From Opitutaceae bacterium (lineage in GTDB: Bacteria > Verrucomicrobiota > Verrucomicrobiia > Opitutales > Opitutaceae), in the NCBI GenBank assembly GCA_016794785.1, contig JAEUHC010000015.1, positions 186,001-250,000 of the forward strand: DNA of 64,000 bases. Reading direction: 5' to 3'. Both the position numbers and the translations under genes were made by a program. Under the pieces are notes generated by a model. That model ran no database searches. It saw only the letters and a program-made list of their open reading frames with translations, and had not been told where the DNA came from. Every line of letters begins with the position of its first letter. Position 1 is the first letter of the stretch. Shown piece after piece: positions 18,672-28,113 of the stretch.

Positions 18672-19595
18672 ATGTCCTCACCCTTCCGACCATCCGGCAT
18701 TTTTTCCGCCCAATGGCTGCCCACCGACTCCGGTGGCGCCCTCGATCGCGCATCCCTCGCGGCGCATATCTCGTTTGAGCGCCGCGCCGGGATCAGCGGT
18801 GTCCTGGCCCTCGGCAGCACGGGCGAGTTCCCGCATTTCACGGTCGAGGAGCGGAAGCGCGCTCTCGCGACGGTCGCGGAAATCGCCGCGCCGCTGCCGG
18901 TGATCGTCAACGTCACCGACATCCGTCCGCGCGCCGCCATCGAGCTGGGGCGCTTTGCGAAATCGCTCGGGCTCCCGGCCATCGCGCTCATGCCGCCGGT
19001 GTTTTTCCCGGTGTCGCAGGCCGACATGCTCGCCTACTTTCTCCACGTGGCGGAGGCCGTGGACCTGCCCGTCATGCTCTACAATTTCCCCGAGCTGACC
19101 GGCAAACGCATCGACCTGCCCACCGTCGCCGCATTCGCCGAGCGCGCGCCGATGTGCGCCATCAAGCAGAGCGGCGGCGAATTTGCCTACCACCGCGAGC
19201 TGATCGCGCTGGGGCGGGAGAAGAACTTCGCCGTCATGTCCGGTTCGGACACGCGCCTGCCCGAGGTCTTTGCCCTCGGCGCCAGCGGCTGCATCGGCGG
19301 CTTGGTGAACCTCGTGCCCGAGCTGATGGTCGCGATCGATCGCGTGCATCGCCTAGGCCTGCCCGGCGATGCCGCGGCCGCCGCCGCGGCCATGCGCGAT
19401 CTCGGCCGCATCATCGACCAGCTGACCTTTCCGCTCAATGTGGCCGCCGGCCTCGAGGCGCGGGGCTTCGCGCCGGGCGCGCCCAAATCTATCGTCTCGC
19501 CTGAGTCACGTGTCCTTTACACCAAGATCGTCGGCGAACTGATGGCATTGTATCGACACCACCAGCTGGCGCTCGCCACGCCAGCCGCGGCCTGA
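18672..19595 (+). CDS. DHDPS / N-acetylneuraminate lyase family aldolase
   Basis: A 307-residue TIM-barrel class I aldolase. The GSTGEF motif (about residues 51-56), the catalytic tyrosine in YNFPELTG (about 136) and the Schiff-base lysine in CAIKQSGGE (about 163) are all present. The family cleaves or condenses pyruvate with aldehydes: dihydrodipicolinate, N-acetylneuraminate, KDG and others. Its position between a sialidase-like gene and a sugar-type MFS transporter suggests a 2-keto sugar acid such as N-acetylneuraminate. It is not likely to be the biosynthetic DapA. Substrate assignment is inference from context. Confidence 0.87.
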   Translation: MSSPFRPSGIFSAQWLPTDSGGALDRASLAAHISFERRAGISGVLALGSTGEFPHFTVEERKRALATVAEIAAPLPVIVNVTDIRPRAAIELGRFAKSLGLPAIALMPPVFFPVSQADMLAYFLHVAEAVDLPVMLYNFPELTGKRIDLPTVAAFAERAPMCAIKQSGGEFAYHRELIALGREKNFAVMSGSDTRLPEVFALGASGCIGGLVNLVPELMVAIDRVHRLGLPGDAAAAAAAMRDLGRIIDQLTFPLNVAAGLEARGFAPGAPKSIVSPESRVLYTKIVGELMALYRHHQLALATPAAA

Positions 19596-19626
19596 ATCCT
19601 CCCGGCATCACCCCATCCCCTCCTGC

Positions 19627-20892
19627 ATGAGTTCCAACCCCTCCCCGATGCGTTACGCGTGGTTCGTCGTCGCACTGCTGTTTCCCGTCGCGTTGCTCAA
19701 CTACCTCGACCGCCAGATGATCGCGGCGATGAAGGCCTCGGTGATGCACGACATCCCGAGCATCGGCACCGACGCCAACTGGGGCTACATGCTCGGGCAG
19801 TTCAAATGGGTCTATGCGATCCTGAGCCCCATCGGCGGCTACATCGCGGATCGGTTCAGCCGGCGGCTCACGATTTGCGCCAGCCTCTTCTGCTGGTCGG
19901 CGGTCACGTATGCCACGGGCCACGTCACGACCTACGATGGTCTCCTCTGGACGCGCACGCTCATGGGCATCAGCGAGGCGTTCTACATCCCGGCGGCGCT
20001 CGCGCTCATCGCGGACCTGCATTCCGACGGCACCCGCTCCCGCGCCATCGGGCTTCATCAGATTGGCATCTACTGCGGCGTGATCACTGGCAGCTTTGCG
20101 GGGTATGCCGCGGATTCACCGACGCTGGGCTGGCGGTGGATGTTCGATATCACCGGGCTGGTCGGCATTCTCTACACCTTGCCCTTGATTTGGCTGCTGC
20201 GCGACTCGCGCTCGACCGCCATGCCGGCCAGCGGGACGCGGGAGGAGATTTCCCCCGCGCGCTCGGTGCGCGAGCTGGCGACCAACGGCGCCTTTATTCT
20301 CCTCGTGCTCTACTTCACCTTGCCGGCCATCGCAGGTTGGGTGGTGCGCGACTGGATGCCCGCCATTCTGCAGAAGGAGCTCAACCTCAAGCAGGGTCTC
20401 GCCGGCGTGAGCGCCGTCGTCTACTGGCAAGGTGCCGCGATCTTCGCCGCCATCGGCGGCGGCTGGCTGGCGGATCGCTGGATGCGCCGGACGCAACGCG
20501 GGCGCATCTACGTGAGCGCGCTCGGCATGGCGTGCATCATCCCGGCCATGCTGGGCGTGGGCGTGGTCGTGGGCATGAAATCGCTGCCGCTCGCCATCGC
20601 CTTCCTGATCCTGTTCGGCATCGGCTGGGGGCTTTTCGACACGAACAACATGCCCATCCTCTCGCAACTCGTGCGGCCGGAGCTCCGCGCGACGGGTTAC
20701 GGTGTGATGAACTTCGTGAGCATCTCCTGCGGTGGCTTTGCCGACTGGGGCTTTGGCGTCCTGCGGGATCGGCAGGTGCCGCTCAACCTGATCTTCGGCT
20801 GCTTCGCGGGAATCGCGTTGCTCTCCTTGGTAATCGTGCTGCTCATCAAGCCGCGCGTGGCCCCGTCACCGTCGGAAAGCGGCTCCGCGTGA
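19627..20892 (+). CDS. MFS transporter, anion/sugar-acid type
   Basis: A 421-residue inner-membrane protein with about twelve hydrophobic helices. The first helix runs into LNYLDRQMIAAMKASV, and the loop 2-3 motif GGYIADRFSRR is typical of the major facilitator superfamily, most like the anion:cation symporter branch. It lies 31 bp after the aldolase gene and 56 bp before the next TonB receptor, all on the plus strand, so it probably imports the product released by the sialidase-like enzyme. Exact cargo cannot be read from the sequence. Confidence 0.92.
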   Translation: MSSNPSPMRYAWFVVALLFPVALLNYLDRQMIAAMKASVMHDIPSIGTDANWGYMLGQFKWVYAILSPIGGYIADRFSRRLTICASLFCWSAVTYATGHVTTYDGLLWTRTLMGISEAFYIPAALALIADLHSDGTRSRAIGLHQIGIYCGVITGSFAGYAADSPTLGWRWMFDITGLVGILYTLPLIWLLRDSRSTAMPASGTREEISPARSVRELATNGAFILLVLYFTLPAIAGWVVRDWMPAILQKELNLKQGLAGVSAVVYWQGAAIFAAIGGGWLADRWMRRTQRGRIYVSALGMACIIPAMLGVGVVVGMKSLPLAIAFLILFGIGWGLFDTNNMPILSQLVRPELRATGYGVMNFVSISCGGFADWGFGVLRDRQVPLNLIFGCFAGIALLSLVIVLLIKPRVAPSPSESGSA

Positions 20893-20948
20893 TCGCGCGC
20901 CGGCCCGGGCTGGCGTCCGTTTCACCTCAAGCTCAACCCCTGCCGTCC

Positions 20949-23900
20949 ATGACTGTCACCCGATTGATTCCGTTGCGGTCCCTCATCCGCTCCGTCCTCA
21001 CCTTGGCCCTGCCGATCTTGATTTCGGCCGGGGTTTTCGCCCAGGCCCCGGCCGGCGGCACGATCGAGGGCCGCGTCTTTGATTCCGCCCGCGGTGAATA
21101 CCTCGAGCGCGTGCGCGTGACCGTCGAGGGCACCCAAATCGAGACCTTTACCGACGAGTCCGGCCAATACCGCCTCACCGGCGTGCCCGCGGGCACGGCG
21201 CAAGTGCGGGTGTTCTTCACCGGCCTGGCGCCGCAGAGCACCCCGGTGAACGTCGTTGCTGGCCGTGTCACGCAGCACGATGTCACCATGTCCGCCTCGG
21301 CCGCGCCGAAGCCGGCGGCCGATGGCACGGTGAAGCTCGACAAGTTTGTGGTCGCGACCTCGAAGGAGATGGATGGCGCCGCCATCGCCATCAACGAGCA
21401 GCGCTTCGCGCGCACGATCGTGAACGTGGTGGCCGCCGACGAGTTCGGCACAGTCGTGGACGGCACGCCTGGCGAGGTCCTGAAGTTTCTTCCCGGCATC
21501 ACGATGGATTACAGCGCCGGCGAGGCGCGCACGATTTCGATGAACGGCGTGCCGGCGGCCAATGTGCCGATCTCTGTGGGTGGCTTCGACCTCGCGAGCG
21601 CCGCGGGCAACGGGGTCGGCCGCGTCACCAACCTCGACCAATTCACGGTGAACAGCATCTCGCGCATCGAGGTCCACCATTCGCCTACGCCGGAGTCCAC
21701 GGGCTCCGCGCTTGCCGGCTCGGTCAACATGGTGCCGCGCTCCGCCTTCGAGCGCTCGCGCCCCATCTACTCGGGCAGCCTCTTCCTCACGCTCAAGGAC
21801 GGCGACCGCAGTTTCCACAAGACCCCCGGTCCCCTCAACAAGTCCACGCGCAAGATCACCCCCGGCTACAACTTCTCCGCCGTCGTGCCCGTGAACAAGC
21901 GCTTCGGCTTCACGCTCTCGACCAACCACGTCGACCAATACAGCTATGAGAACGTCGCGACCAGCACATGGCGCGGCAACGGCCAGGCGACCAACGTTGC
22001 TGCCACGGCGCTCACCGGCCTGCCGGCTACCACGCCCGACAAGCCCTACCTGACGGATTTCGCCCTGCGCGACAGCACGCGCGGCAATCGCGGCGACTCC
22101 GCGGCGACGACGATCGACTGGAAATTTTCGCGCAACGACACGCTCTCGTTTTCCTTCACGTGGAACTGGATCGGCGTCGTGCACAACAACCGCACGCTGT
22201 CGTTCTTCGTGAATCGCGTGCAGCCCGGCGCGTGGAGCCCCACGCACACCGAGGGCACGCGCTTCGTCGCGGGTGCGCCGAGTTCCGCCCAAAATGGCAA
22301 CACCGCGCTGCCCACCTCCGGGGGCTTCGGCCCGATCGGGGGCTTTGGCGAAATCCGCGTCAACGGCAGCGCGCAGGACTGGTATGGCACGACCTGGACC
22401 CCTTCGCTCGTCTGGCGCCATGACGGCCCGATCTGGAAGATGGACGCGGGGGTGGGCTTCTCCCGCGCCAGCCTGCACACGCGCAACGTCGACAAGGGCT
22501 TCTTCGGCGCCACGCAGGCGCGCCGCACCGGGGTGCGGGTGTCGTTCGCCGACATCTTCTACCTGCGGCCCAAAACGATCACCGTGACCGGGGCCGACGG
22601 CCTGCCCGTCGACCCCTATCGGCTCGACAACTACGCGCTCGACAGCGCCAACGCTGTCGTCCGCGACTCCGTCGATTTGAAGCGCAGCGCCCGCGCCAAT
22701 GTCCGCCGCGACCTCGTGATCCGTAATGTCCCCGTCTCGCTCAAGGTCGGCGCCGACATCCGCAGCAACGAACGCGACCTGCGCGCCACGACGGACACTT
22801 ACACCTTCGTCGGCCGCGACGGCTTCAACAGCTTCGTGACCGGAGCCAATGCCGGGCCGCAGTTCGGCGACGACAACGCCGGCATCGTGCTGGACGAGGA
22901 ATTCTCCCGGCGCACCGGCGCCTACGGGTTTCCCCGGGTGCAGTGGATTTCCAACGACGACTACTACGGGCTCTACAAGAGCAACCCGTCCTACTTCACG
23001 ACCAACGCCAACAACAACTACCGCGCCGGGGTCGGCGCCTCGAAGTATGCCCGCGAAGTGATCTCCTCGGCGTATTTCCGCACGGATGCGGCGTTCTTCA
23101 ATCGCCGGCTCCAGTTTGTCGGCGGCCTGCGCGCCGAGCAGACCAACGTCAAGGGCCACGGCCCGCTTACCGATCCCACGGGGAATTTCCAGAAGGACTC
23201 CGCCGGCAACATCGTCCCGCGACGTGACGCCGCGGGCAACATCGTGCGCAACGCCGCCGGCCAGCCTCTCCCGGCGCTCATCGTGCCCACCACGGACGCG
23301 CTCGGTGTCTCTCGCCTCACCTACATCGACCGCGGCCAGCGCACCAACAAGGAATACCTCCGGCTCTTCCCCAATCTCAATATGAGCTACCTGCTGCGCG
23401 AGAACCTGCAGGCGCGCTTCGCCTACTACCAGTCCGTCGGCCGGCCGAATTTTGACCAGTATGCCGGCGGCCTCACGCTGCCGGACACCTCGGTGCCCGT
23501 CACGACCAACACGGTCATCTCCGTCAACAACGCCGGCATCAAGGCTTGGAGCGCCGAGACCTACAAGGTGCGGCTCGAGTATTACTTCGAGCGCGTCGGC
23601 GCGCTGAACATCGGCGCCTACCAGCGCGATTTCAAAAACTTCTTCGGCAGCGTGCGACTCCCGGCCACGCCGGAGTTTCTCGCGCTCTACTCCCTCGATC
23701 CGGACGAGTATGGCGTCTACGACGTCACCACCAACCACAACCTCTCGACCACGGTGCGCATGACCGGCTTCGAGATCGACTACAAGCAGGCGCTCACGTT
23801 CCTGCCCCAGTGGGCGCGCGGCGTGCAGGTGTTTGCCAACGCCAGCACCAATCGCGCGCAGGGCGACGGCTCCGCCAACTTCGCCGGCTTCGCGCCCAAG

Positions 23901-24236
23901 ACCATCAATTGGGGCGCGAGCCTCACCCGGCCGAAGTATGCGCTCCGCCTCAACTGGAACTACCGCGCCCCGCAGCGCCGCGGCCTGATCGCGGCCAACA
24001 TCAACAACAGCATCGAGCCCAGCACCTACAACTGGGGCTCCAAGCGGCTCTATACCGACGTCAACGCCGACATCCACTTCCGTAAGAATCTCACCTTCTT
24101 CATCAACATGCGCAATGTGGCCAACCAGACCGAGGACTCCAAGATCTACGGTCCGAATACCCCGGACTACGCCAAGTTCCGGCAGCGTGTGGACTACGGC
24201 TCGGCCTGGAGCATCGGCCTGCGCGGCAGTCTCTGA
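20949..24236 (+). CDS. TonB-dependent receptor (SusC-like), second copy
   Basis: A 1095-residue outer-membrane receptor from ATG 20949. The same frame stays open upstream through the MFS gene, but the signal peptide (SVLTLALPILISAGVFAQ) fixes the start. A carboxypeptidase-regulatory domain follows (TIEGRVFDSARGEYLERV), then the plug (NEQRFARTIVNVVAADEFG; GEVLKFLPGITMDY) and a barrel of about 850 residues. The ending GLRGSL lacks the usual terminal aromatic residue. Its layout fits the Xanthomonas/Caulobacter type of TonB receptor. It is probably co-transcribed with the MFS and aldolase genes and takes up a related glycan. Confidence 0.93.
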   Translation: MTVTRLIPLRSLIRSVLTLALPILISAGVFAQAPAGGTIEGRVFDSARGEYLERVRVTVEGTQIETFTDESGQYRLTGVPAGTAQVRVFFTGLAPQSTPVNVVAGRVTQHDVTMSASAAPKPAADGTVKLDKFVVATSKEMDGAAIAINEQRFARTIVNVVAADEFGTVVDGTPGEVLKFLPGITMDYSAGEARTISMNGVPAANVPISVGGFDLASAAGNGVGRVTNLDQFTVNSISRIEVHHSPTPESTGSALAGSVNMVPRSAFERSRPIYSGSLFLTLKDGDRSFHKTPGPLNKSTRKITPGYNFSAVVPVNKRFGFTLSTNHVDQYSYENVATSTWRGNGQATNVAATALTGLPATTPDKPYLTDFALRDSTRGNRGDSAATTIDWKFSRNDTLSFSFTWNWIGVVHNNRTLSFFVNRVQPGAWSPTHTEGTRFVAGAPSSAQNGNTALPTSGGFGPIGGFGEIRVNGSAQDWYGTTWTPSLVWRHDGPIWKMDAGVGFSRASLHTRNVDKGFFGATQARRTGVRVSFADIFYLRPKTITVTGADGLPVDPYRLDNYALDSANAVVRDSVDLKRSARANVRRDLVIRNVPVSLKVGADIRSNERDLRATTDTYTFVGRDGFNSFVTGANAGPQFGDDNAGIVLDEEFSRRTGAYGFPRVQWISNDDYYGLYKSNPSYFTTNANNNYRAGVGASKYAREVISSAYFRTDAAFFNRRLQFVGGLRAEQTNVKGHGPLTDPTGNFQKDSAGNIVPRRDAAGNIVRNAAGQPLPALIVPTTDALGVSRLTYIDRGQRTNKEYLRLFPNLNMSYLLRENLQARFAYYQSVGRPNFDQYAGGLTLPDTSVPVTTNTVISVNNAGIKAWSAETYKVRLEYYFERVGALNIGAYQRDFKNFFGSVRLPATPEFLALYSLDPDEYGVYDVTTNHNLSTTVRMTGFEIDYKQALTFLPQWARGVQVFANASTNRAQGDGSANFAGFAPKTINWGASLTRPKYALRLNWNYRAPQRRGLIAANINNSIEPSTYNWGSKRLYTDVNADIHFRKNLTFFINMRNVANQTEDSKIYGPNTPDYAKFRQRVDYGSAWSIGLRGSL

Positions 24237-24362
24237 TTCCCCATGGCGCATTCGCTGCATGGGCGCCGGCGGAACGGGTTGCCGCACAATGTGCGCCCGG
24301 CGGATCGAGCCCCTGTGGTGTGCAGCCCGCCCCGGCGGAGTCTGAACGCGCCGTGATGCTCG

Positions 24363-25730
24363 ATGCGTCCCATTTCGATTCTTCCGCTGCTGGCCGCGAC
24401 CGCCATGAGCCTTAGCCCCGCTGCGGGACAAGAGCGACAGCTCACCCATGCCCGGCACGGGCACGTGCTCACCAATGTCAACGTCTGGTCGCCCGACGGA
24501 CAATGGATCGTTTACGATGTGCGCTCGGCCGATCACATCTTTGACGGCGCCCGGATCGAGCAGGTGAACGTGGCGACGGGAGAAATCCGGCACCTCTACA
24601 CGGCGCCGGGTGACGCGCGGTGCGGGGTCGTGACCTATCATCCGCGCGAGCCGCGCGTGGTCTTCATCCACGGCCCGGAGCAGCCGACGGCTGAGTGGAG
24701 CTACGGCATGACCCGACGCCGCGGCGCACTGGTGGACGTCGAGCGCCCCGGGCAATCGCGTCCGCTTGATGCGATGACCTACGCTCCGCCGTTCGTGCCG
24801 GGCGCTCTGCGCGGCGGCTCCCATGTTCATGTCTTCAGCGACGACGGACAGTGGGTAAGCTTCACCTACGAGGACGAGGTGCTCGCAAGGTTTCAGGAGG
24901 TCGCGCCAGATCATGATCCCAACCAGCGCAATGTGGGGGTGGCGGTGCCGGCCGGGCCGGTGCGGGTCGGCCGCTCTCATCCGCGCAATCACGATGGCGA
25001 TTACTTTTCGGTGCTCGTCACGCACACGGTCGCCCGGCCGCGTCCCGGTTCCGACGAAATCAGCCGGGCCTATGAGGAAGGCTGGATCGGGCGCGCGGGT
25101 TATGCCCGCCGCGACGGGACGCGGCAACGTCGCGCCCTCGCATTCCTCGGCAACGTCACCGCCGCCGATGGCCGTGAGCACGCTGAGGTTTTCGTCGTGG
25201 ATTTGCCCGACGACCTAACTCGCGCGGGCGCAGCTCCTCTGGAAGGCACGGCGACGCGGCGACCGGCGCCTCCGCGCGGCGTCGAGCAACGCCGCATTAC
25301 TTTCACCGCCGATCGCGCGGTTCGAGGCATCGCGACAGCGCCGCGCCATTGGCTTCGCTGCTCGCCCGATGGGACGCGCATTGCGTTTCTCATGCAAGAC
25401 GATGCGGGCGTGGTGCAACTCTGGACCGTCTCGCCCAACGGCGGCGCGCCGCGCCAAGTGACCCGCAATCCGAGCGGAGTGGCGTCGTCGTTTACGTGGA
25501 GCCCGGATGGCCGGCACATCGCGCATCTCATGGATGGGAGTGTTTGCGTGACCGCGGTGGAGGAGGGGCGCACGCACCGGCTCACGCCGCGGCGCTCGGG
25601 GGACGAGGCGCCCTTGCCCCATGCCTGCGTGTTTTCTCCCGACGGCAAGTCGATCGCCTACACGCGCAATGTGGCGGAGGGCGCATTGTCCTTCGCGCAG
25701 GTGTTCGTTGTGCCACATACCTTCCCATGA
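24363..25730 (+). CDS. DUF3748 (YidR-like) TolB-type beta-propeller
   Basis: A 455-residue protein with a signal peptide (LPLLAATAMSLSPAAGQ), then HARHGHVLTNVNVWSPDGQW, a motif I recognise from the DUF3748/YidR family. Several SPDG or DGQW WD-like blade motifs continue to the C-terminus (WSPDGRHIAHLMDG; FSPDGKSIAYTRN), giving a TolB-like propeller. The function of the family is not established; its genes often sit in carbohydrate-use loci, as here. It lies 126 bp after the TonB receptor. The stop overlaps the ATG of a short open frame that looks like a truncated gene. Confidence 0.85.
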   Translation: MRPISILPLLAATAMSLSPAAGQERQLTHARHGHVLTNVNVWSPDGQWIVYDVRSADHIFDGARIEQVNVATGEIRHLYTAPGDARCGVVTYHPREPRVVFIHGPEQPTAEWSYGMTRRRGALVDVERPGQSRPLDAMTYAPPFVPGALRGGSHVHVFSDDGQWVSFTYEDEVLARFQEVAPDHDPNQRNVGVAVPAGPVRVGRSHPRNHDGDYFSVLVTHTVARPRPGSDEISRAYEEGWIGRAGYARRDGTRQRRALAFLGNVTAADGREHAEVFVVDLPDDLTRAGAAPLEGTATRRPAPPRGVEQRRITFTADRAVRGIATAPRHWLRCSPDGTRIAFLMQDDAGVVQLWTVSPNGGAPRQVTRNPSGVASSFTWSPDGRHIAHLMDGSVCVTAVEEGRTHRLTPRRSGDEAPLPHACVFSPDGKSIAYTRNVAEGALSFAQVFVVPHTFP

Positions 25731-25900
25731 AGATTAAATCTGCGCTCGCCGGTGTTGCCCCTGTGTCGCTGCCGTTCGCTCGCGGTTTGGGTTTTGGCCA
25801 GACGGTGGAGGAGTTTCCGCGGCGAGCGCCGATGCCCGGCCTCGGCTTGCGCCACACTGCGTTCAGAGATCTGGCGCCGGCTCATACCAACGTCCCGTGA
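25727..25900 (+). pseudogene. Short 57-codon frame, probable 5' remnant of an exported protein
   Basis: The ATG overlaps the TGA of the DUF3748 gene in the ATGA manner that marks true operon neighbours. The peptide begins MKIKSALAGVAPVSLPFARG, which resembles a signal peptide broken by a small insertion or deletion, and stops after 57 codons. No domain is recognisable. It is probably the start of a gene lost by deletion; a genuine small exported protein is the alternative. Confidence 0.4.
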
Positions 25901-26077
25901 CGAGCAGACTATTCCGGGGTGGGGTCGGTTCTGCGAACGGGCCCGGTTTCTAGGGCGATGCGCCAGCAAGCAGCCAGGCCACTTGAGGAGAAGCAGCCCA
26001 CCGCCAATCGTTCTGAAGTCCAAACTTCAAGGAACGTGGTTATCAGGTGGCCCGGAGTGTCTCGCGGAGGAGGACCA
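25901..26077. other. Gene-free stretch between two operons
   Basis: Together with the remnants on either side this gives about 320 bases between the DUF3748 frame and the MacB-like permease. No long protein-like frame, RNA or hairpin with a T-tract was found here. Base composition is less GC-extreme than in the neighbouring genes. It lies between the ends of two convergent transcripts and has remnant-like frames on both sides. Confidence 0.5.
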
Positions 26078-26221
26078 TCATCCCGAGGGGCCGTAGCGAT
26101 CGGCCGTGTAGAGGTATTTCTTGACCAGCCAGTCGCGCCAACGCGCGGCGTAGATCTGAATCCATTCGTCAGCGAGCTGGTTGGGATCGCGGGCGACCTG
26201 CTCGCGGGCGATCCAGATACC
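26078..26221 (-). pseudogene. Protein-like 47-codon fragment, C-terminal end of a lost gene
   Basis: Directly after the TAG of the permease gene (26222-26224) the same minus-strand frame stays open for 47 codons and ends with TGA at 26078-26080. It reads like the C-terminus of a soluble protein: WIAREQVARDPNQLADEWI and WRDWLVKKYLYTADRYGPSG, with many Trp and Tyr residues, unlike shadow frames here, which are Arg/Pro-rich. It has no start codon of its own. I do not recognise the family. It is either a readthrough extension of the permease or, more likely, the tail of a deleted gene. Confidence 0.4.
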
Positions 26222-27418
26222 CTATGTGTTCGCTTTCATCGCGGCCACGGGCTCCATCCGGGCCGCCTGATAGGCGGGGAAAAAACCGGCGACCGCGCCG
26301 ACGATCATCGCGAGGCCAAGGCCGATCAGCGGAATGGCAGCGGGAAGGGCATATTCCCATCCCGCATAGGTGGCGATGAGCTTGGTCGCGGCGGCCCCGA
26401 GCGGTGCGCCGATGAGGCCGCCGACGCTGCAGAGGATGATGGCCTCGAAGAGAAACTGCGCCTGGATGTCGCCGCGCAGGGCGCCGAGCGCGCGCCGCAA
26501 GCCGATCTCGTGGCGGCGCTGGGCGACGGCGAGCATCAGGCTGTTCATGATACCGGTGCCGCCGAGCACGAGGGCGATGCTGCCGGTGGCGCCGAGCAGC
26601 AGGGCAAAGAGCTTTAGCTGCCGGTGCATCTCCTCGACGAGTTCGGCCGCACTCACGCCCTCCACGGCCAGGCCCTCGACACTTGCCTGCAAGAATCCGA
26701 TCGCGTCGGCCAGCACTTGCGCGGTGTCGGCCGTGGCGGCGTGCTGGGCGTAGATGACGCTGATCTCCGCCCCGGCGACGACGCGGGCAAACGACTCCGC
26801 ATGCACGAGGATCGCCTGATTGAGATCGCCTTGGTGCAACTTGATCGCCTGTGCCGGGGCCAGGACGCCGACGATGGTCAGCAGGCGGCCATCGACAGTG
26901 ATTTGCCGGCCCACGAGCGGAGCTTCGCCGCCGCTACGCAGGTTCTTCGCCTGATCGCGACCCACGACGACAAATGACTCCGTGCGATCGAGGTCGGTAA
27001 GCAGGCGTCCCTCGGCGGCCGCGAGCCCGTTGAGATCGACAAAGGCTTCGGTGACGCCAATCAGCGGGGCCTGCTGCGTGCGACCGGCGAAGCCGATCGC
27101 GCCACGGCGCTCGAGCAGGGGAGCCACGCGAATCAACGCCGGCACGGCCTCGGGCAGCCGGCGCACGAGCTCCAGGTCGATGGCGGGAGCGCGCCGGCCC
27201 GTGGGAACACTCGCGGAGGTGCGACGGATCGCGAGGACATCGGTGCCAGCCTGATCGAATTGCTCCAAGGATTCGCGACGCACGATGAGCGTGAGCGCGA
27301 GCATCGCGACGACCGCGCCGATGCCGATGGCGAGCCCCGTGAGGGCAAAGAGATTGCGGCGCCAAGCGTCGGCGAGCGAATACACCGCGATGCGAAGGTT
27401 GAGCAGGTGGGGAATCAT
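26222..27418 (-). CDS. MacB-like ABC transporter permease
   Basis: A 398-residue FtsX/MacB-type permease. An N-terminal membrane helix (LFALTGLAIGIGAVVAMLAL, about residues 24-43) precedes a periplasmic MacB_PCD-type domain of about 220 residues. Three C-terminal helices follow (LFALLLGATGSIALVLGGTG; AIILCSVGGLIGAPLGA; LIGLGLAMIVGAVAGFFP), and the ending AARMEPVAAMKANT is typical of the family. The ATG at 27418 overlaps the ATPase stop (ATGA). With the ATPase, the GAF-HlyD adaptor and the TolC-like protein it should form a tripartite mechanotransmission exporter. The cargo may be a peptide, lipid or small toxic compound. Confidence 0.92.
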   Translation of the reverse strand: MIPHLLNLRIAVYSLADAWRRNLFALTGLAIGIGAVVAMLALTLIVRRESLEQFDQAGTDVLAIRRTSASVPTGRRAPAIDLELVRRLPEAVPALIRVAPLLERRGAIGFAGRTQQAPLIGVTEAFVDLNGLAAAEGRLLTDLDRTESFVVVGRDQAKNLRSGGEAPLVGRQITVDGRLLTIVGVLAPAQAIKLHQGDLNQAILVHAESFARVVAGAEISVIYAQHAATADTAQVLADAIGFLQASVEGLAVEGVSAAELVEEMHRQLKLFALLLGATGSIALVLGGTGIMNSLMLAVAQRRHEIGLRRALGALRGDIQAQFLFEAIILCSVGGLIGAPLGAAATKLIATYAGWEYALPAAIPLIGLGLAMIVGAVAGFFPAYQAARMEPVAAMKANT

Positions 27419-28113
27419 GGCGCGGTGGCGACGTGATCGGCTGGCTGGAGCCGCCCGGCGTCGATCACATAGCGGCGGTCGGTGGCGGCGTGGTCGGCGA
27501 GGTCGTGCGAGATGAGCACGAGCACGGCTCCGGTCGCGCGGCAATGTTCGCGCACATGGCGCATGGTCTCGGCCGCGGTGCGGGGATCGAGGGAGGCGGT
27601 GGGCTCGTCGGCGAGGATGAGGCGGGGCTGGCCCACCAGGGCGCGGGCGATTGCCACGCGCTGGAGCTGGCCGCCGGAGAGCTGATGAGGGCGGTGCCGC
27701 GCGAAGGTCTCGAGCCCCAGCCGGCCGAGCATCCTGCGCGCGGCGCGACGTGCGCGATAGGGTCGCTCGCCGCGATAGACGAGCGGCACGGCGATGTTTT
27801 CCTCCGCTGTCAGGCGCGGCAGCATGGGTGAGGACTGGAACACAAAGCCGATCGTGCGGTTGCGAATTACGGTTCGCTCGTCGTCGTCGAGGCCCGCGAG
27901 ATCGCGCCCGTCGAGGCGGTAGGTCCCGGCGTCGGGGCGATCCAGGAGACCGAGCAAGTTGAGGAGGGTGGATTTGCCCGAGCCGGAGGGGCCATCGATG
28001 GCCACGGTCTCGCCGGGCATGATGCGCAGCGACACGCCCCGCAGCGCGTGGACGGCCAGCGGGCCGACGTGGAAGGTCCGCTCCAGCGTCTCGATCTCAA
28101 CGACGGGCGTCAT
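27415..28113 (-). CDS. MacB/LolD-like ABC transporter ATPase
   Basis: A 232-residue ATPase with Walker [13 protein letters not shown] (about residues 40-51), Q-loop region [20 protein letters not shown], signature [17 protein letters not shown] and Walker [13 protein letters not shown], followed by the switch histidine in LISHDL. It belongs to the MacB/LolD/FtsE subfamily, which partners FtsX-type permeases. It overlaps the genes on both sides by four bases (ATGA), which indicates tight translational coupling with the GAF-HlyD adaptor and the permease. Confidence 0.95.
   Translation of the reverse strand: MTPVVEIETLERTFHVGPLAVHALRGVSLRIMPGETVAIDGPSGSGKSTLLNLLGLLDRPDAGTYRLDGRDLAGLDDDERTVIRNRTIGFVFQSSPMLPRLTAEENIAVPLVYRGERPYRARRAARRMLGRLGLETFARHRPHQLSGGQLQRVAIARALVGQPRLILADEPTASLDPRTAAETMRHVREHCRATGAVLVLISHDLADHAATDRRYVIDAGRLQPADHVATAP

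Noticed and set aside
18672..19595. Assignment as biosynthetic dihydrodipicolinate synthase (dapA)
   Set aside because: Motifs fit the whole family, and the sialidase, transporter and receptor context favours a catabolic aldolase, so no gene symbol was given.
19659..20948. The TonB receptor frame stays open upstream through the whole MFS gene
   Set aside because: The upstream part reads as an Arg/His/Pro-rich shadow of the MFS gene, and the signal peptide at 20949 fixes the true start. A fusion protein is not supported.
20922..25181. A very long open frame on the minus strand opposite the second TonB receptor and its neighbours
   Set aside because: It is antisense to well-supported genes, has no recognisable domain and has the Gly/Ala/Arg/Val-rich composition expected of shadow frames in GC-rich coding DNA. 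The same applies to long antisense frames opposite the first TonB receptor, the FG-GAP gene, the ATP-grasp gene and others.
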